A DNA stretch of 64,000 bases from Schistocerca nitens (Eukaryota; Arthropoda; Insecta; Orthoptera; Acrididae): contig NC_064617.1 of assembly GCF_023898315.1 (NCBI RefSeq), positions 717,915,202-717,979,201 on the forward strand, in the 5' to 3' direction. A model generated the notes under the pieces. That model was not told the origin of the DNA and searched no databases. It worked only from the letters and a program-made list of their open reading frames with translations. Of the stretch, positions 9,843 to 22,023 are shown one piece after another (the first letter of the stretch is position 1; every line of letters begins with the position of its first letter). The position numbers and the translations under genes are program-made.

Positions 9843-12193
9843 ACCTATGCCATTTTGTTGTTGTTGTGGTCTTCAGTCCTGAGACTGGTTTGATGCAGCT
9901 CTCCATGCTACTCTATCCTGTGCAAGCTTCTTCATCTCCCAGTACCTACTGCAACCTACATCCTTCTGAATCTGCTTAGTGTATTCATCTCTTGGTCTCC
10001 CTCTACGATTTTTACCCTCCACGCTGCCCTCCAATGCTAAATTTGTGATCCCTTGATGCCTCAAAACATGTCCTACCAACCGATCCCTTCTTCTAGTCAA
10101 GTTGTGCCACAAACTTCTCTTCTCCCCAATCCTATTCAATACCTCCTCATTAGTTACGTGATCTACCCATCTTATCTTCAGCATTCTTCTGTAGCACCAC
10201 ATTTCGAAAGCTTCTATTCTCTTCTTGTCCAAACTAGTTATCGTCCATGTCTCACTTCCATATATGGCTACACTCCATACAAATACTTTCAGAAACGACT
10301 TCCTGACACCTAAATCTATACTCGATGTTAACAAATTTCTCTTCTTCAGAAACGCTTTCCTTGCCATTGCCAGTCTACATTTTATATCCTCTCTACTTCG
10401 ACCATCATCGGTTATTTTACTCCCTAAATAGCAAAACTCCTTTACTACTTTAAGTGTCTCATTTCCTAATCTAATTCCCTCAGCATCACCCGACTTAATT
10501 CGACCACATTCCATTATCCTTGTTTTGCTTTTGTTGATGTTCATCTTATATCCTCCTTTCAAGACACTGTCCATTCCGTTCAACTGCTCTTCCAAGTCCT
10601 TTGCTGTCTCTGACAGAATTACAATGTCATCGGCGAACCTCAAAGTTTTTACTTCTTCTCCATGAATTTTAATACCTACTCCGAATTTTTCTTTTGTTTC
10701 CTTTACTGCTTGCTCAATATACAGATTGAATAACATCGGGGAGAGGCTACAACCCTGTCTCACTCCTTTCCCAACCACTGCTTCCCTTTCATGCCCCTCG
10801 ACTCTTATAACTGCCATCTGGTTTCTGTACAAATTGTAAATAGCCTTTCGCTCCCTGTATTTTACCCCTGCCACCTTCAGAATTTGAAAGAGAGTATTCC
10901 AGTCAACATTGTCAAAAGCTTTCTCTAAGTCTACAAATGCTAGAAACGTAGGTTTGCCTTTTCTTAATCTTTCTTCCAAGATAAGTCGTAAGGTCAGTAT
11001 TGCCTCACGTGTTCCAACATTTCTACGGAATCCAAACTGATCTTCCCCGAGGTCCGCTTCTACCAGTTTTTCCATTCGTCTGTAAAGAATTCGCGTTAGT
11101 ATTTTGCAGCTGTGACTTATTAAACTGATAGTTCGGTAATTTTCACATCTGTCAACACCTGCTTTCTTTGGGATTGGAATTATTATATTCTTCTTGAAGT
11201 CTGAGGGTATTTCGCCTGTCTCATACATCGTGCTCACCAGATGGTAGAGTTTTGTCATGACTGGCTCTCCCGAGGCTATCAGTAGTTCTAATGGAATGTT
11301 GTCTACTCCCGGGGCCTTGTTTCGACTCAGGTCTTTCAGTGCTCTGTGAAACTCTTCACGCAGTATCTTATCTCCCATTTCGTCTTCATCTACATCCTCT
11401 TCCATTTCCATAATATTGTCCTCAAGTACATCGCCCTTGTATAAACCCTCTATATACTCCTTCCACCTTTCTGCCTTCCCTTCTTTGCTTAGAACTGGGT
11501 TGCCATCTGAGCTCTTGATATTCATACAAGTGGTTCTCTTCTCTCCAAAGGTCTCTTTAATTTTCCTGTAGGCAGTATCTATCTTACCCCTAGTGAGACA
11601 AGCCTCTACATCCTTACATTTGTCCTCTAGCCATCCCTGCTTAGCCATTTTGCACTTCCTGTCGATTTCATTTTTGAGACGTTTGTATTCCTTTTTGCCT
11701 GCTTCATTTAATGCATTTTTATATTTTCTCCTTTCATCAATTAAATTCAATATTTCTTCTGTTACCCAAGGATTTCTATTAGCCCTCGTCTTTTTACCTA
11801 CTTGATCATTTGCTGCCTTCACCACTTCATCCCTCAGAGCTACCCATTCTTCTTCTACTGTATTTCTTTCCCCCATTCCTGTCAATTGTTCCCTTATGCT
11901 CTCCCTGAAACTCTGTACAACCTCTGGTTCTTTCAGTTTATCCAGGTCCCATCTCCTTAAATTCCCACCTTTTTGCAGTTTCTTCAGTTTCAATCTGCAG
12001 TTCATAACCAATAGATTGTGGTCAGAATCCACATCTGCCCCAGGAAATGTTTTACAATTTAAAACCTGGTTCCTAAATCTCTGTCTTACCATTATATAAT
12101 CTATCTGAAACCTGTCAGTATCTCCAGGCTTCTTCCATGTATACAGCCTCCTTTCATGATTCTTGAACCAAGTGTTAGCTATACCTATGCCAT
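9843..12193 (-). mobile_element. RTE-type LINE copy A with 11-bp target duplications
   Basis: A 5'-truncated LINE at 9854-12182, flanked by the perfect direct repeat ACCTATGCCAT at 9843-9853 and 12183-12193. Its minus-strand 3' end is a short ACA-repeat tail after GAAGACC, the same as in copy C. Lack of a poly-A tail, a short simple-repeat end and an endonuclease-RT ORF suit the RTE clade. The 5' end cuts into the endonuclease domain. Confidence 0.93.
9873..12182 (-). pseudogene. RTE endonuclease (partial)-reverse transcriptase ORF, copy A
   Basis: The frame is open from the 5' truncation point at 12182 to the stop at 9873 (first Met at 12092, 739 codons). It begins in the C-terminal part of the APE-type endonuclease, including the SDHNLL catalytic-His motif. 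The RT follows: YRTISLISHSCKI, VDLEKAFDNV, GVRQGCSLSPMLFNLYIE, the catalytic FADDIVIL, then a C-terminal domain ending in AASNQSQD. No stop or frameshift interrupts the RT. The N-terminal endonuclease residues are absent, so this copy should not retrotranspose by itself. Such proteins are often annotated in insects as craniofacial development protein 2-like, which is misleading. Confidence 0.92.
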
Positions 12194-12721
12194 ATCACAT
12201 CTATAACCTAGGTTTAAATTAACTTTCACAAAAGAGAAAACTATCAAAATGGTCTACAGTGACCCTCAATTATCTTTAATTACTTATCTAACTTGTCGTA
12301 AATTACAGTGGCTGATGTGGCTTCTCAATAATTATATAACAGAAAAATCATCGCGTTTCAGATTTTAACTTACATAGCAAATGTGAATACCATGAGCTTC
12401 AATTGACGATCGACACTAGTATTACGTAAAAAGGGGGTGTAACAGATGAGACTTCTGCAGTTCTGAGTGAAGCCTTATGTGCTCAAAAATGCGGCATCGC
12501 ATGCGTTCATTACCTTCTCGGTGTTCGTCAGGGGGCGGCGGCCGGCGCAGCTCCATACAGCTCGCCGTCTCGGAAGCAACTCTGTCCTGACTTCTTACTA
12601 CAATTTACCGAAGTTGGTTTAAAAAACAACTATCTGGCTGTGTTTTCATCTGACCAATCAGGATCTCAATGTTAACCTTAAGCTCCGACTACAATAATTC
12701 TGTCTATCCAATGAGAAACGT
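12194..12721. other. No gene seen
   Basis: Mixed-composition DNA with a short GC-rich patch near 12530-12570. Nothing recognised. Confidence 0.4.
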
Positions 12722-13064
12722 TATACTTTTCATGGTGGGGCAATGTTTTAAAGTTTGCAACGTAACAGAGACGCGAAAAAGTCTCACGAGAAAACTTGCA
12801 GCTGGTATGGCCCTTTTAGTGTTATTGTAAGATCTATACTGTTCCTCTGGAGGGCTCTATCTTTTAACACGGGCTGGGGGTGGTCTTGGCGGTTACTTTT
12901 CGTGGTAGGGCAATATTTTTAACGTTTGCAACGTAACAGAGACGCGAAAAAGTCTCACGCTACAACTTGCGGCTGGTGTGGCCCTTTTAGTGTTATCGTA
13001 AGATCTATACTGTTCGTCTGGAGGGCTCTAGCTTTTAAAATGGGCTGCGGGGTGGTTCTGGTGG
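12722..13064. repeat. Tandem duplication, about 171-bp unit, two copies
   Basis: Two adjacent units share long near-identical blocks. One block contains GCAACGTAACAGAGACGCG (12757 and 12928); another is GTAAGATCTATACTGTTC. The units differ by scattered substitutions, so the duplication is not recent. No coding potential is seen. Confidence 0.8.
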
Positions 13065-13466
13065 TTAGCTGGCCACGTGGGTGTCCGTCCCTTATCGTAG
13101 GGCCTTCTAGCTTAACACGGTTCTGCTCTCGGCTTCTGTTCTCGTTTCTCTCCTCGGAACTGCGTCTGTCTCACAGTGGGAAGGTATGACATGCATTTAG
13201 GCATTCTTGTGTTAGTCTGTGGTATTCCATTTGCTCACTCGTTACTCGTATTACTTTGGTTAATTTGATGTCACGATTTATTTGGAGCTATGTGACATAC
13301 TACTGGATTTGCTTATCATGTCAGGGTTTTCATGGAAGGTGTTTGATTTGCCTGACATCTTACAAAAGATGTATGTCTAACAGGACGGAAAAGTAAGCGA
13401 TCTAACGTTATTGCCCGTTTTTAAGTGCTGAACGTTCTAATCTTAGGAGTGTGTGTGTGTTTATGT

Positions 13467-13498
<32 letters not shown>

Positions 13499-15540
13499 AC
13501 TCACCTACCGGAACCTTCGATGCACCGATCATGGGCTCTAGAACAATACTTTACACATGATAGATTGGCTGATTTGCTTAAAAATCTATCGAACTACGTT
13601 GTGTATAAATATCGCTCTGTTCTTGTTCTTCTTACCTGTATGCTATTAAATTAAGGCACTTTGAGATCTGTTACTATAGATCGATATGGTGTGCTAAGCT
13701 CCAAGACGTGGTTACATTTCGAGAAATGTGGTGCACTTGGATGGATTAGGACTAGGAAAGCTCTATTCAGTCAAGAGAGGTGGAGTGTAGCTGTATTCGT
13801 CTGCTCGGTTGAGGAATAATTGGGTAGCGATGTTGTGGGGTAGATAGGTCAATGCCGAGGTGAGGATGATCTTTTACCGTAAGAGGACTAGATAGCTCTG
13901 TGACCACCATACGCAGAGACATTGATTGTGTACTATGCGCGAGGTTTTAGAAATATGTATAGCGTTGTCTGGTATAATTTGATCGTCTTTATGTGTTCGA
14001 GAATTAATTGTGAATGGACGTGTTGAGCAGTCATCTATGAATGATCGCAATGATACTTGCAAAGTAGAGGATGTATGGTTTAGCTATGATACTGAAATTA
14101 AGAAAACAAGCTGTCACATGATTGGCCAGTTTGGACTTACTGTAAAATTTTTCGCGATATCAGCTGTGATGGATTATATTACAGTAGATCGGTGCTGTCT
14201 TATCCATCGCATCTGTGCATTGGGTACAACATAATGATTGACTGACAATGCTTGCTTGAGTTGGGGGAGAAATTTTGGTTGATGGACCGCAACTTCCAGG
14301 GTTGCTAGCACTGAAAACGGTGATCCTGTACTTGTGTGCAAAAATGACCAATCACTATAAATTGAATGCAGAGTTATAAACTATTCGGTCACTGTGACAT
14401 ATCAGTTTAAATGTAGAGGTGGTCAATCACTTTCGAGGGAAGTGGCTACAACGCCAGCAGGCACTTCTATTTTCCTTGTGTTGTGGGTGTCCTTTATTTA
14501 AAATCATTCAATGTTATGCTATCGACTGTAAGAATATGATTGATAAGGTGTAAGGTATAGTTTCCTGTGAGAGACCGTGCATCAGTCCGTGTTAATGCCT
14601 GTTTAGAATCAGACAATGACTAGAGCGTGTGTGTATATTTAATATGATCTTGTTCATGTAGGCATTTGTACTTTGAGCTGTTAGGAATTCTTGGATGGTT
14701 GCACTCTGAGTTATTGGGGGGGAGTATTGTGAATTCCGTTTGTTCACGCTGGAGGTGGATCGCATTGGTGCCTTCGTGACTTTTTCACTGTTTGATGGTA
14801 GAGGATAAAGATGATAGGGTGTTGAGGATCTGTTGTACTTGTACGTAGTTTGAGGTGTACAACATTGCGCGCATTTCCGGCGAATGGTCAAAACAAGGTC
14901 CTGTTGTAGTAACTGAGATCGTTCTGTTTATAGACAGGTTGCAGAAGGTAATAGATATGTCTTTCTCCGACTTCAATTGCAGAGATCAGGGACCAGGCTT
15001 TGAATATTGTCGTATGTGCTTGATGCTTTGTATAAAAGTTTGAATCTTTAATTGGCTTTCGTATTTGTGTGTGTGTGTGTAAAATTAATTTTACTGTCGA
15101 AAGTGTGAGGAAGATGAGTTCATTGGTGTTTAGATAGAGGCTACGTTTGTAATTCGAAAAGAGGGGATGAGAATGGTAAATTGATTGATGGGCATGGTTT
15201 GTGGGGTGATATATGAGTGTCAAGATTGGGTTGAGGACGTATGCGTATGTTGATGGTGGGACGGGTGTGAGGTTAGGTGTGGTGGGAGGTGTAAATTAGA
15301 TCTTATTTTCAAAAAAAAGTTGTAAAGTAGGAATAATATAGAGAAGGTTTTGATGGCTGGTCACGCGACGAGGCGAGAGCAGGGATGTGTAGTTATGTTT
15401 AGTTAAAGGGCTGTTTAATGTCTTGTAAGGAGCAATGTGCAGTGTGCTAACAGTGTCATAGGAGGTAAAGACATGTGCTGCTATGATGTGTCTAGCGTAT
15501 GGAGGCTGCGCTTTGGAATTATGCTACGTTGATATAAAGT
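13065..15540. other. Non-coding stretch, no gene seen
   Basis: Short frames only and no family recognised. A (TC)n tract lies at 13467-13494 and a (GT)n tract near 15069-15080. Unannotated decayed repeats are likely but could not be identified by eye. Confidence 0.4.
13467..13494. repeat. (TC)n microsatellite
   Basis: An uninterrupted TC dinucleotide run, bordered by a short GT run upstream and a CTCA repeat downstream. Confidence 0.95.
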
Positions 15541-18500
15541 TGACTTTCACCCGTGTTTGGTGGTCGCGGCTCGGGATCGCGGTCCTGGACGGACGTATGT
15601 GTGTGCTTTGACCACTGACGAGCACGTTGACCACGCCAACTCACGCTTGCGGAAGCCGAGCAGGGGCTGTGTGAGGTCTGAAATCAGACGGATGGGTGAC
15701 TTCACGATCCAGTGGGCAGGGTGCAGAGTGGGGGTACCTGCGCACGTCTGCTGAGTTATTTCGCAAGCGGATCTGCAGGCTCTGCTATGCGTTATTAGGA
15801 TAGTTTACTAGTGCTAAGCGTATCTACACATCTGTGTGATGTATTATTTAGTAGCAGTTTGCTATGGTGCGTACTGAAATTATGATTGGGTGCGTGTCTG
15901 TGGGTTGTGCAACATGGTCCAGGGCACATCTGGGATTGGCGTTTTGTGATAGTGTGATAGATACACTGTATGGTTAAAGAAGTTGTTCGAAAAAAATAAA
16001 TAGTGTTCTCAATGATTACACGCGCCTGCAGTGCAGATGAGAGTGATTTGGTTTTTCCGTCACCATCTCGGTTGCATGCGAGTAGTAAATGTTTTCCCGG
16101 CCGCGTTAATCGAGTGTGTCAATGAGCTATGAGCTATTCTGAGAATAGACGTGAAGGCAGGTCCAGACCTGAGATGCCGGCGGTATACATGAGAAGAACA
16201 ATGCAGCTTTCACAAGTGTCGGCTGTCACGAGCGCTCAGAAGAACTTGGCTGGAGACTCTGGAATCCCCTTCCCCGCCGACCGCACGCGCGCGCGGCCTG
16301 CCTTGGAGCATAATCTATGGCGCATAGGCGATATCAATTTCTCCAGTGATAGGTGCGAATGCGAATTTGTTGAGGTCATGTTTGGGGGGAGGCCGAGCAG
16401 AGACTTTTGGTCAGTTTGGCAGCTGGTGGTGTTTGGGCGCGTCTGTTGCACTATTTTGCGAGCATGTCTGTGCACTGTGCGGTGCTTTATTTGGAGAGTT
16501 TAAGAGTACAGAGCTCGCCTGCTGATACTGTGTACTGCATTATTTAAGAGCTGTTTGCTATTGTGTGGTGAAATTAGGAGTTGTTTACGTGTTTGTGGCC
16601 TGTGTCAGATGACCACAGTCGGATCAGTACGGGAGTTTTGTGACAAATATACTCCACGACTAAATAAAAGGGCTCCAAATAAATAGAGTGCAGCAATTCC
16701 TTACTTCCCCGAGCAGCACAGCGCAGTGTGAGCTGTTTTTGCGCAATAACGGCAATCTGGTCAGAATGTGAGTGAGTAGACAAATAACTGGACAAATTTA
16801 TCTGTAGAGGAGTTACAGGTCTGGAATGGAATGAATATCTTGATGGGTGTGGTTGTGTTGCCAAGTGTAGTGAACTACTGGAGTTCAGAAACTGCCTTAT
16901 GTCAGCCTTACATATCGAAACCTACAAGAAGTATAAGTTTGTTAAAGATATGTAGCAAATAAATAAAGTACACTCGTTCTTCCTTCCATCAGCCTAAGCA
17001 CTGAAATTATTTGCGAAAATTAGCAGTTGTTTGGCTATTTGGAGGTAAATGTTTTTCATTATTTACGAGCGGTTCGCATGTCTGTAGGCTGTGCTATGAG
17101 TTATTTTTTACTGTTTACAATTAGCAAGCGTGTGTCTAGAACATTATAAATGAGTTATGTAGGAGTGTTTTGCAGGTCTGTATGATGTGGGACATGTCGG
17201 TGTGATATATATACTCCATTCCTAAATAAAGTAAATTCGTTCCTCGGTCCGTGGACCTAGTGGAGGGTGAGTCGGTTAACCAGAAACGTGTAGGAAGAGG
17301 TTGAGTGCTGTTCGCTTAGTTTGAAACAATTTTCTTAGCCTGGTGGCGGGAGCGCAAGTGAGCTTTGTTTACTGGCAGATTTCAAACTTGGCGCTGGTTC
17401 CTAGGAGGAGGAGGTGGCGTTCTGGTCCTCGAAAAGTAGTTGAAATTAGGGAGTTGAACACGTTTGTATACGTATATGAAATTGTAAATTCAATTATTTA
17501 ATATAGCTGGGGGTGTGAGAGTGAATTAGTGACTGTTCTCGCGACGAGCAAATGCGCTGTTATATGGTCATGGTGGATTCCACTGTCGGTCAAACTCTGG
17601 TGCCAAACGTATCCTTTGTACGGCACGCGGTCGACAGGTTCCATCGCGGGTGCGGCCAACCTTTTGTGGCGGGACCCTCAGGTGCCGCTCGCCACCGCCT
17701 ACCAGGCTCACTAGCCGTGAGGGTGTGCTTGACGTCAGCGGGCGAGGGAGCGGGCTCAGCCGACCGCGCGTTCGTCAGCTGCCCTCTGGAGTTTCGCTGT
17801 GTGAGCATGGAGAAGTAAGTTGGGACACACCTGCATGACCGTAATGTCTGAAATAAAGAGTCATTTTCCATGTATTTACAGAAGGCTATGTCCGACGCGT
17901 ATATGGAGGATGTGTGACATAAGCGGGGCGGCGGTGCAGCGATTGTACAGTTATTACACGTGCGCACGAGAGCGAGTCAATTAGTGGGCGTTCTAGTGTG
18001 GTCCAAATGTGCTGTTATATAGTCATGGCGGATTCCATTGTCGAGCAAACTTTGCCGCCAAAAGTGTAGCACTGCGTTCTTGCTCGCACAGGGGCACGTG
18101 GCGAACGGCTGTGTGAGGTCGGCATCGACAGGTTTGAATGTGGTGCCGAAAGTGTTGCAGGGAAACTGCCGACCGTTGTGTGATTCAGCTCCGAGGTAGA
18201 CAATTTTGGCGGGAAACGTGCGGAGGCGACAAATGCACGTGCTGAGCGGACAAGGGGTCGCTGTGACGTCAAACTCAACACGTTCCAGTGTGTCCAGCGA
18301 AAAGATGTTTACGATGTGGGAGTGATCGCTGGGCTCGCCCCCCGCGCTAGTGACCGGTCGCCTCACGTGACAGGCGTAGGCAGTGTCTCCGCGCGCTGTC
18401 CAGGGGGTGGTGAGGATTTGAACTAATTCAGTTGGAGCGCAGACATCGTGGTGACTGCACTGCGATATCTAAGATGTGTGTGCTGACTGTGTTGGAGAGC

Positions 18501-18550
18501 AAGTGATGACTGTACTGCTTGAAATAAAGTCTTCAGTCCCTTCCCCCCTG
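15541..18550. repeat. Degenerate long-period repeat array
   Basis: Related blocks recur in the same orientation. A block with GCTGTTATATGGTCATGG at about 17555 recurs with one change about 455 bases on (near 18010). A block around TTATTTAAGAGCTGTTTGCT at 16540 has a diverged match near 15840. AATAAA occurs in similar contexts at about 15995, 16663, 16962, 17225, 17852 and 18523. Units are strongly diverged and no coding frame spans them. It may be an old satellite or repeated 3' ends of an unknown element. Confidence 0.5.
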
Positions 18551-18619
18551 CAAAATCAAAGCACGTGAATTACGTTACTATAAGTGCAGTTTATTATTTG
18601 ACGCGATTATGATAGGCTA

Positions 18620-19320
18620 CCAGTGAAAAAAAAGATAAATGATGGAGAAAGTTCGTACATGTGATCAATTATGGTGTTGGGGATTTGAATTTGTGATAGA
18701 TTTTTGTTCTGGATGTAAGGAGAATGGCTTCCTCACCGAGAAAATCGGACATCTTGAATAAATAATAAATGATAATAATACATAGAAGTACAGTTTTCGA
18801 GAGAATATCGTTTTGGAATTTGAATTTGGTGCAATTTTCTAGTGGAGGTAGGCCTATAATAATAAATGATAATAAATGATAATGAATGATAATAAATGAT
18901 AATGAATGATAATGAATGTTAATAAATGATAATGAATAATAAACAAAAGTTAGGTTTTGCAGCCATTATCATGTTGGAATTTGAATTTGGAGGGAACTTC
19001 TAGTGGAGGCAGGTCAATAATAATAAATAATAATAAATGATAATAAATGATAATGAATGATAATAAATGACAATGAATGATAATGAATCTTAATAAATGA
19101 TAATGAGTCATAATGAATAATAAACAAAAGTAAGGTTTTGCAGCCATTATCATGTTGGAATTTGAATTTGGAGGGAATTTTCTAGTGGAGGCAGGTCAAT
19201 AATAATAAATAATGTTATACGATAATGAATTTTAATGAATGGTAATCAATAGTAATAATAAAGACAAGTACGGTCTTTGCATGCATTATCCTGTTGGAAT
19301 TGGAACTTCCCGCCATTTTT
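18620..19320. repeat. AT-rich satellite, about three units of about 180-190 bp
   Basis: The unit contains TTGGAATTTGAATTTGG, a CTAGTGGAGGCAGG block and a microsatellite of ATAATGA/ATAATAA words. The second and third units share the segment starting GTTTTGCAGCCATTATC at about 18953 and 19134. The first unit is more diverged. This is a minisatellite with an embedded microsatellite. Confidence 0.85.
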
Positions 19321-19381
19321 TCTTCTGGAATCTTAGGTTAGTGGATGTAGCACAATTGGCCTATTTTCCCGCCAAAATCCG

Positions 19382-19455
19382 CCATCTTGGATGACGTCAT
19401 GCGCTGTTGCCAAGTCTACATGCCGTCATCTTGGATGACGTCATCGCCGCAATCT
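19382..19455. repeat. Direct repeat with two TGACGTCA palindromes
   Basis: CATCTTGGATGACGTCAT occurs twice, about 45 bases apart. Each copy contains the full TGACGTCA palindrome, the classical CRE core. No gene start is visible nearby, so a regulatory role is not supported; it may simply be part of a dispersed repeat. Confidence 0.6.
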
Positions 19456-19626
19456 TGAATAAATTTGGCACCAATGCAACGTGTCTTGGTGCCCCTGTTG
19501 CCCCCCACTTACAACTGTCAGTATAGCTGTTTGTGTAATAAGTTTCCGCGTTAAATAATGAAAACTATAGACATGCAGGAAATAGTTTTATAACTCATTA
19601 TAGGGCTGACTGTTTGTTTTTTTTAA

Positions 19627-21163
19627 CCCTCGACCTGTAGCACAGGGTCCTTAAAAACGTTGCTTTTACCCAAATGCAAATTATATGCTTTTAAAAGTTT
19701 CCCAGTGATCTGTTAGTCTCGTTAACTCCCTAAAAACGACTATACTTGACACTTGGGCCAGCCAACATTCAGTCCGCACGTGTGTTCCATTAGATATAGA
19801 CGTGTGTTTCTGCGTGAGGCTCTGAGGTATCCAACGCGACGACTGGCAAAAGTGAAATTTTACTGGCACTTTTTTGTTACAGCGGCTATAGTACTGTTCT
19901 CTTTTATTTAGACGTGCTCTAATAATATTGACATGAACGAACGGCTGTGTCAACTGATTTTGAGATGGCTGGAAGAGCAAAATGATGAAGTTGGTGGTGA
20001 AGAGGAAGAAGAAGAGAATGTGGTTTTGTGGAAGAAGTTATGAGCGTGCCACAAGACTCTAGCAAGCCTGTGTAGATGACAATCCTCAAGAACAGCTCCA
20101 ACCATCAGAATCAGAAAATAATGACGAAGACATTTCATTATCAAATTTCTCGTCACATACTTTCTATATTGTCATAAGAAGACAGAGTCTGCACTTAGAA
20201 AAAGACACCGTACCCACAGGCTATTAGAACACGACTACATAATTCAGTCACGGAACAACCAGGTCCACAAGGTGCTGCACATGAGGTTACTAACCCTTTA
20301 GAACCATGCTTGTTGTTCATAGACATAGAAATATTGCAGCAACATAAATGTGGATCAATTATGAAAGAGAACCAGACTGTGGGCTTACAAATTTGATAGA
20401 GATGAACGCTTTGTTTGGCATTTTGTGTATAATAGAGCTACAAAAATCGTCACATATTGCGATTGATAACATTTGCATTACCAATAGAACTGGCCTTGAT
20501 TTCTGTTGTGCTGTCATGTCTAAACAGCGAATTAAAGTTTTAGGTAGAGCGCTTTGATTTGATGGCATCAAACTCATGGAGACAGAAATCTAACTGTTAA
20601 GTGGCACCAAACAGGTGGTTATATGAAGCATCTGTTCACAATTCCGAGAAACATCACAGAAACAATGAGTGTGTTACTTTAGATGATATGCTAGAGAGTT
20701 TTCAGAAGCTCCTGCCTTCGTCAATACACGCCAATCAAATGTGCAAAATATGGAATCAAGCTGTTTTCTTTAGTAGACGCTGTTACATTTTACACTAGAA
20801 AATTGGGGATTTATGCTGGTAAACAGCCCTAAGGACTTTTCTATCTAGACAGTTAGACGAACGCTCTTGTCAAGTGGCTAATGGTTCTGATATCAGGCGC
20901 TGGACGAAATGTTACGATGAACATGGATAATTGGTTCACAAGCGTTCCCTTGTCGGAAGAACCACTGAGAGATCACAAATTGACAGTTGTGGATACGGTT
21001 TCGAAAACATAAACTAGAAATTCCAGGTGAATTCAAGCAAAAGAGTATGCAACAATGTTTAACTATTTTGGATGCTGGTCTACACTTCACTGTCTTATTG
21101 CCTAAAGAGCAACAAAATAGTAATGCTTCTTTAAAGAATGCATCACGATGGCGAAATACAAGA
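19627..21163 (+). mobile_element. piggyBac-type transposon remnant
   Basis: A piggyBac-type transposase remnant reads on the plus strand. Upstream, TTAA at 19623-19626 followed by CCCTCGACCTG fits the TTAA target plus a CCC-starting terminal repeat, so 19627 is proposed as the left end. No right end (GGG followed by TTAA) was found. Downstream the piggyBac sequence is interrupted or joined by a mariner-like derivative at 21164. Confidence 0.7.
19933..21160 (+). pseudogene. piggyBac transposase remnant
   Basis: The start at 19933 opens an acidic Glu-rich N-terminus, usual for the family. Family motifs follow in changing frames. EMNALFGIL with NRTGLDF lies at about 20400-20500. A KYGIKLFSLVDAVTFY-like stretch is near 20745-20800. 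MDNWFTSVPLSEEPL, with a catalytic Asp, is near 20920-20970, followed by KLTVV. At least four stops or frameshifts break the frame, so it is dead. piggyBac transposases cut and paste DNA at TTAA. The C-terminal Cys-rich domain is absent. Confidence 0.82.
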
Positions 21164-22023
21164 GGCGTTCAATAAGTAATGGAACACATTTTTTTGTTTT
21201 TCCTTAACCAGTATCGGTTTAAAAAAAGCGAAATTTGTAATATGATGTAGTGGAATATTGCCGCATCAGCCCTTATAGTTTCATGAAGTTTCGATAGGTG
21301 GCGGTGCTATACGTAGCCTTCAAAATGGTGTCCGTGACGGAGATGCGTTCCAAGCAGAGAGTTGTAATTGAGTTTCTGTTGGTGGAAGACCAGAGCATTG
21401 CGGATATTCATAGGCAATTGCAGAGTGTGTGTGGAAAGTGACAGTGAACAAAAGCATGGTGAGTCGTTGAATGAGGAATCTGTCTTCATCGCAATAATCT
21501 CGCTCAAACCCGTCTACTCTCCGATGTGCTGGCTGGTGACGCACAGCTGTGAGTCCTGCAATGTTGGAATGTACAGACACTTTCATTCAAGGTAATCGGT
21601 GAATCACACTCAAACACCTCACTGCACAACTGGACGTCTCTGCTGATAGTGTTAGCACACTCGCCCACCAGTTGGGTTACTCAGCTGTTCCTCCTCATCT
21701 ATCATACAGCCCGGATCTCGCACCTTCCGACTTCTGTCTGTTTTGCTCAATGAAGTATGCACTCGACGGCTGGCAGGACATGGATAATGGAATGTTTATT
21801 GATGTAACAAGTCGTTGGCTCCAACGTGGACCAGAAGAGTGGTACCATTCTGGCATACAAGCCCTCCCACTAAGGTGGCATAAGGCCATAACATAGAATG
21901 AAGTTTATTTTGAAAAATAGGTTTCTACAGCCCAAAGAGTGGGGGAATAATGTGATGTATTAGAAGCCTGAGTAAAATCAACGTGCTTTCAGAAAAAAAG
22001 TGTTGCATTACTTACTGAACGCC
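21164..22023 (+). mobile_element. mariner-like element with internal deletion
   Basis: Terminal inverted repeats GGCGTTC(A/G)(A/G)TAAGTAATG close the unit at both ends. Inside are an N-terminal transposase remnant near 21324-21420 (MRSKQRVVIEFLL, then QSIADIHRQLQ) and a C-terminal remnant near 21690-21760 (YSPDLAPSDFCLF). The middle part, including the first two catalytic residues, is missing. A TA target duplication is not evident. It abuts the piggyBac remnant and probably inserted into it. Confidence 0.75.

Noticed and set aside
18015-18366. Minus frames of 88 and 129 codons in the degenerate array
   Set aside because: Not conserved between the repeated blocks and without a recognisable domain.
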